A program made the translations under genes and the position numbers. The notes beneath the pieces were generated by a model. It was not told the origin of the DNA. It saw only the letters and a program-made list of their open reading frames with translations, and searched no databases. From Phycisphaerales bacterium (GTDB taxonomy: Bacteria > Planctomycetota > Phycisphaerae > Phycisphaerales > SM1A02): DNA of 7,015 nucleotides. Of the stretch, positions 6,282-7,015 are shown piece by piece (position 1 is the first letter of the stretch; every line of letters starts with the position of its first letter). The stretch is from NCBI GenBank assembly GCA_007135295.1, contig SLJD01000089.1, positions 1-7,015 on the forward strand. Direction: 5' to 3'.

Positions 6282-6325
6282 GTTTGGTTCATTTTTGTTT
6301 GGGTTTCTTGTGGCGGGGGGTGTCC
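6282..6325 (-). promoter_or_regulatory. A/C-rich leader of the NUDIX gene without a Shine-Dalgarno
   Basis: On the minus strand the bases just before the NUDIX start are almost all A and C (GAAACCCAAACAAAAATG within it), with a run of six C further up. No GGAG-type sequence lies within reach of the ATG. An unstructured leader of this kind fits initiation without Shine-Dalgarno pairing. The composition is seen; the mechanism is inference. Confidence 0.35.
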
Positions 6326-6352
6326 GGACGACGGGATTTTTCCATAAATCTC

Positions 6353-6361
6353 TGGTATAAA
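6353..6361 (+). promoter_or_regulatory. Candidate extended -10 promoter on the plus strand
   Basis: TGGTATAAA has the TGn extension followed by TATAAA (5 of 6 to the consensus) in an AT-rich patch. No good -35 hexamer lies at the standard distance, though extended -10 promoters can work without one. A start near 6368 would lead through a run of hairpins to the strong terminator ending at 6521. Confidence 0.3.
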
Positions 6362-6367
6362 GTGATT

Positions 6368-6521
6368 TACGAAAACTTCCGGAAGCTGGCATTCTGCCAT
6401 TGACCGGATACCGCTGAAGCGGCTACTGTGGATAGATCGATACAGACTTGAACACGGCCTGCGGGCCGTGGCGCGCCGCCGTCCGGAAGTGTCGGAGCGT
6501 CCGGGCGGCGGATTCTTTTTT
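6368..6521 (+). ncRNA. Candidate small structured RNA, about 155 nt
   Basis: Between the extended -10 element and the terminator lies a stretch without a convincing open frame but with several local hairpins: CTTCCGGAAG (6376-6385), TGGCA-TTC-TGCCA (6387-6399), CCGC-TGAA-GCGG (6411-6422) and CACGGCC-TGCG-GGCCGTG (6453-6470), then the terminator stem. It does not match signatures I know for 4.5S, RNase P or tmRNA. All neighbouring genes are on the other strand, so something else must use this terminator. An independent small RNA is the simplest reading, but transcription is unproven. Confidence 0.3.
6476..6521 (+). terminator. Strong intrinsic terminator on the plus strand
   Basis: CCGCCGTCCGGA (6476-6487) pairs with TCCGGGCGGCGG (6500-6511) as a 12-bp stem with one G-T pair, around a 12-base loop. 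The tract ATTCTTTTTT (6512-6521) follows at once. The polarity is clearly plus, because the other strand has only an A-run before the stem. No plus-strand gene lies upstream except the candidate small RNA. Confidence 0.72.
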
Positions 6522-6795
6522 GCTTCCATTCCTGCTGAGCAGCTCTGCGTGATGTCATGCAGGGCTGTCGGTCTTTTTGCTCGACCACCCTGACGCGCAA
6601 TCATCCGAAGGGGCACGGCGGGGTTCGTCAGCACATGTGGTTGTGAGACTGTCAGGATCATCGCGTTGTTTTCATGAGGCCGTGCATCCGTTCGTTCGTG
6701 GCGGGCGTGCGTTCAACACAGCAAGCGGGACTGCTGCGCGGTGCGGTTGTTCCATGATGGGCGGAATGCGAGTTGTGCCGATGGCGTGTGCGTCG
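6522..6795. other. Intergenic stretch without a recognised gene
   Basis: Together with the candidate RNA this completes a 514-base gap between coding regions. Short open frames here have no Shine-Dalgarno and unconvincing composition. Visible dyads are CTGCT-G-AGCAG (6532-6542) and the imperfect palindrome CTGCGTGATGTCATGCAG (6545-6562), which could be an operator or simply chance. I see no terminator on the minus strand for the gene ending at 6796. Confidence 0.5.
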
Positions 6796-7015
6796 TCATG
6801 CCGGCCGTTGCCACAGCTCAGCCGGGATCGGATCGGTTTCGGATTGGCGGCGGTGTTCAATGACACGCTGGGCGACGTCAAACGCTTCAGGCGGCGTGAG
6901 GCCGTCCAGCATCGCGGTGAATGCAGCGATCATGCCTGTCGTCCGCATGTCGTTCGGCCACGGCGTTGCGTGCGTGTGCTGCGAATCCGCAGTCACAAGC
7001 GAAGGCGGCTGCTCG
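6796..7015 (-). CDS. C-terminal end of an unrecognised protein (runs off the right edge)
   Basis: The minus-strand frame ending in TGA at 6796 is open to the window edge, giving about 72 residues. A GTG at 6996 could be a start, but the frame continues upstream of it as EQPPSL and no Shine-Dalgarno is visible there, so a longer protein entering from outside is more likely. Codon third positions are mostly G or C, as in the other genes. The visible part has a His/Thr/Pro-rich linker, then a helical-looking stretch (DMRTTGMIAAFTAMLDGL, then PPEAFDVAQRVIEHRR) and the end ELWQRPA. I do not recognise a family. A spurious frame remains possible. Confidence 0.5.
   Translation of the reverse strand, partial: EQPPSLVTADSQHTHATPWPNDMRTTGMIAAFTAMLDGLTPPEAFDVAQRVIEHRRQSETDPIPAELWQRPA

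Noticed and set aside
6282..6392. Longer NUDIX protein starting at 6392
   Set aside because: The extra 37 residues resemble no NUDIX N-terminus and are encoded by the A/C-rich leader; the ATG at 6281 gives the usual length.
6430..6470. tRNA-like T-loop (GTTCAAGTC on the minus strand)
   Set aside because: The flanking bases do not form a T-stem, and no acceptor, D or anticodon arm can be placed around it.
6278..6661. Minus-strand frame of 127 codons upstream of and overlapping the NUDIX start
   Set aside because: It crosses the candidate RNA and terminator, has low-quality Pro/Arg/Ser composition and no ribosome-binding site.

Overview
This is a GC-rich, tightly packed bacterial chromosome segment in which every supported protein gene lies on the minus strand. 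Its style suggests a planctomycete, possibly of the Phycisphaerae: short MJ0042-like zinc ribbons fused to membrane segments, GTG starts and a Tat-exported molybdenum hydroxylase. That assignment is inference from gene content, since the window has no rRNA or tRNA.

Layout, read in the direction of transcription (right to left). The right edge holds the C-terminal end of an unrecognised protein (6796 to the edge). A 514-base gap follows. It contains a strong plus-strand intrinsic terminator preceded by several small hairpins and an extended -10 element, so a small plus-strand RNA is possible. Next is a MutT-type NUDIX hydrolase (5784-6281), then a tightly coupled cluster for a periplasmic molybdenum hydroxylase of the PaoABC/YagTSR type. 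The cluster encodes a 2Fe-2S subunit with a Tat signal (5014-5736), a molybdopterin-binding catalytic subunit (2906-5014) and a FAD subunit with an added cysteine cluster (1881-2909). A 73-residue Cys-rich protein (1656-1877) sits 3 bases behind the FAD gene. The three enzyme genes overlap by 1 and 4 bases, and each gene of the cluster has a clear Shine-Dalgarno sequence.

A 412-base leader then separates the cluster from rnc (ribonuclease III, 482-1243). It contains three hairpins, one of them with roughly 20-bp arms. Between rnc and the last gene, an N-terminal fragment of a zinc-ribbon membrane protein (left edge to 341), a perfect 11-bp inverted repeat brackets nearly the whole gap.

The hydroxylase probably oxidises aldehydes or N-heterocycles in the periplasm, passing electrons from Mo through 2Fe-2S (and probably 4Fe-4S) to FAD. 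The two points most worth a second look are the long hairpin in the rnc leader, which resembles the RNase III autoregulation seen in E. coli, and the Cys-rich small protein at the end of the hydroxylase cluster. The RNase III also lacks the Asp of the usual DxxE metal-ligand pair (Ala116). I found no CRISPR array, insertion sequence, phage gene or defence system.
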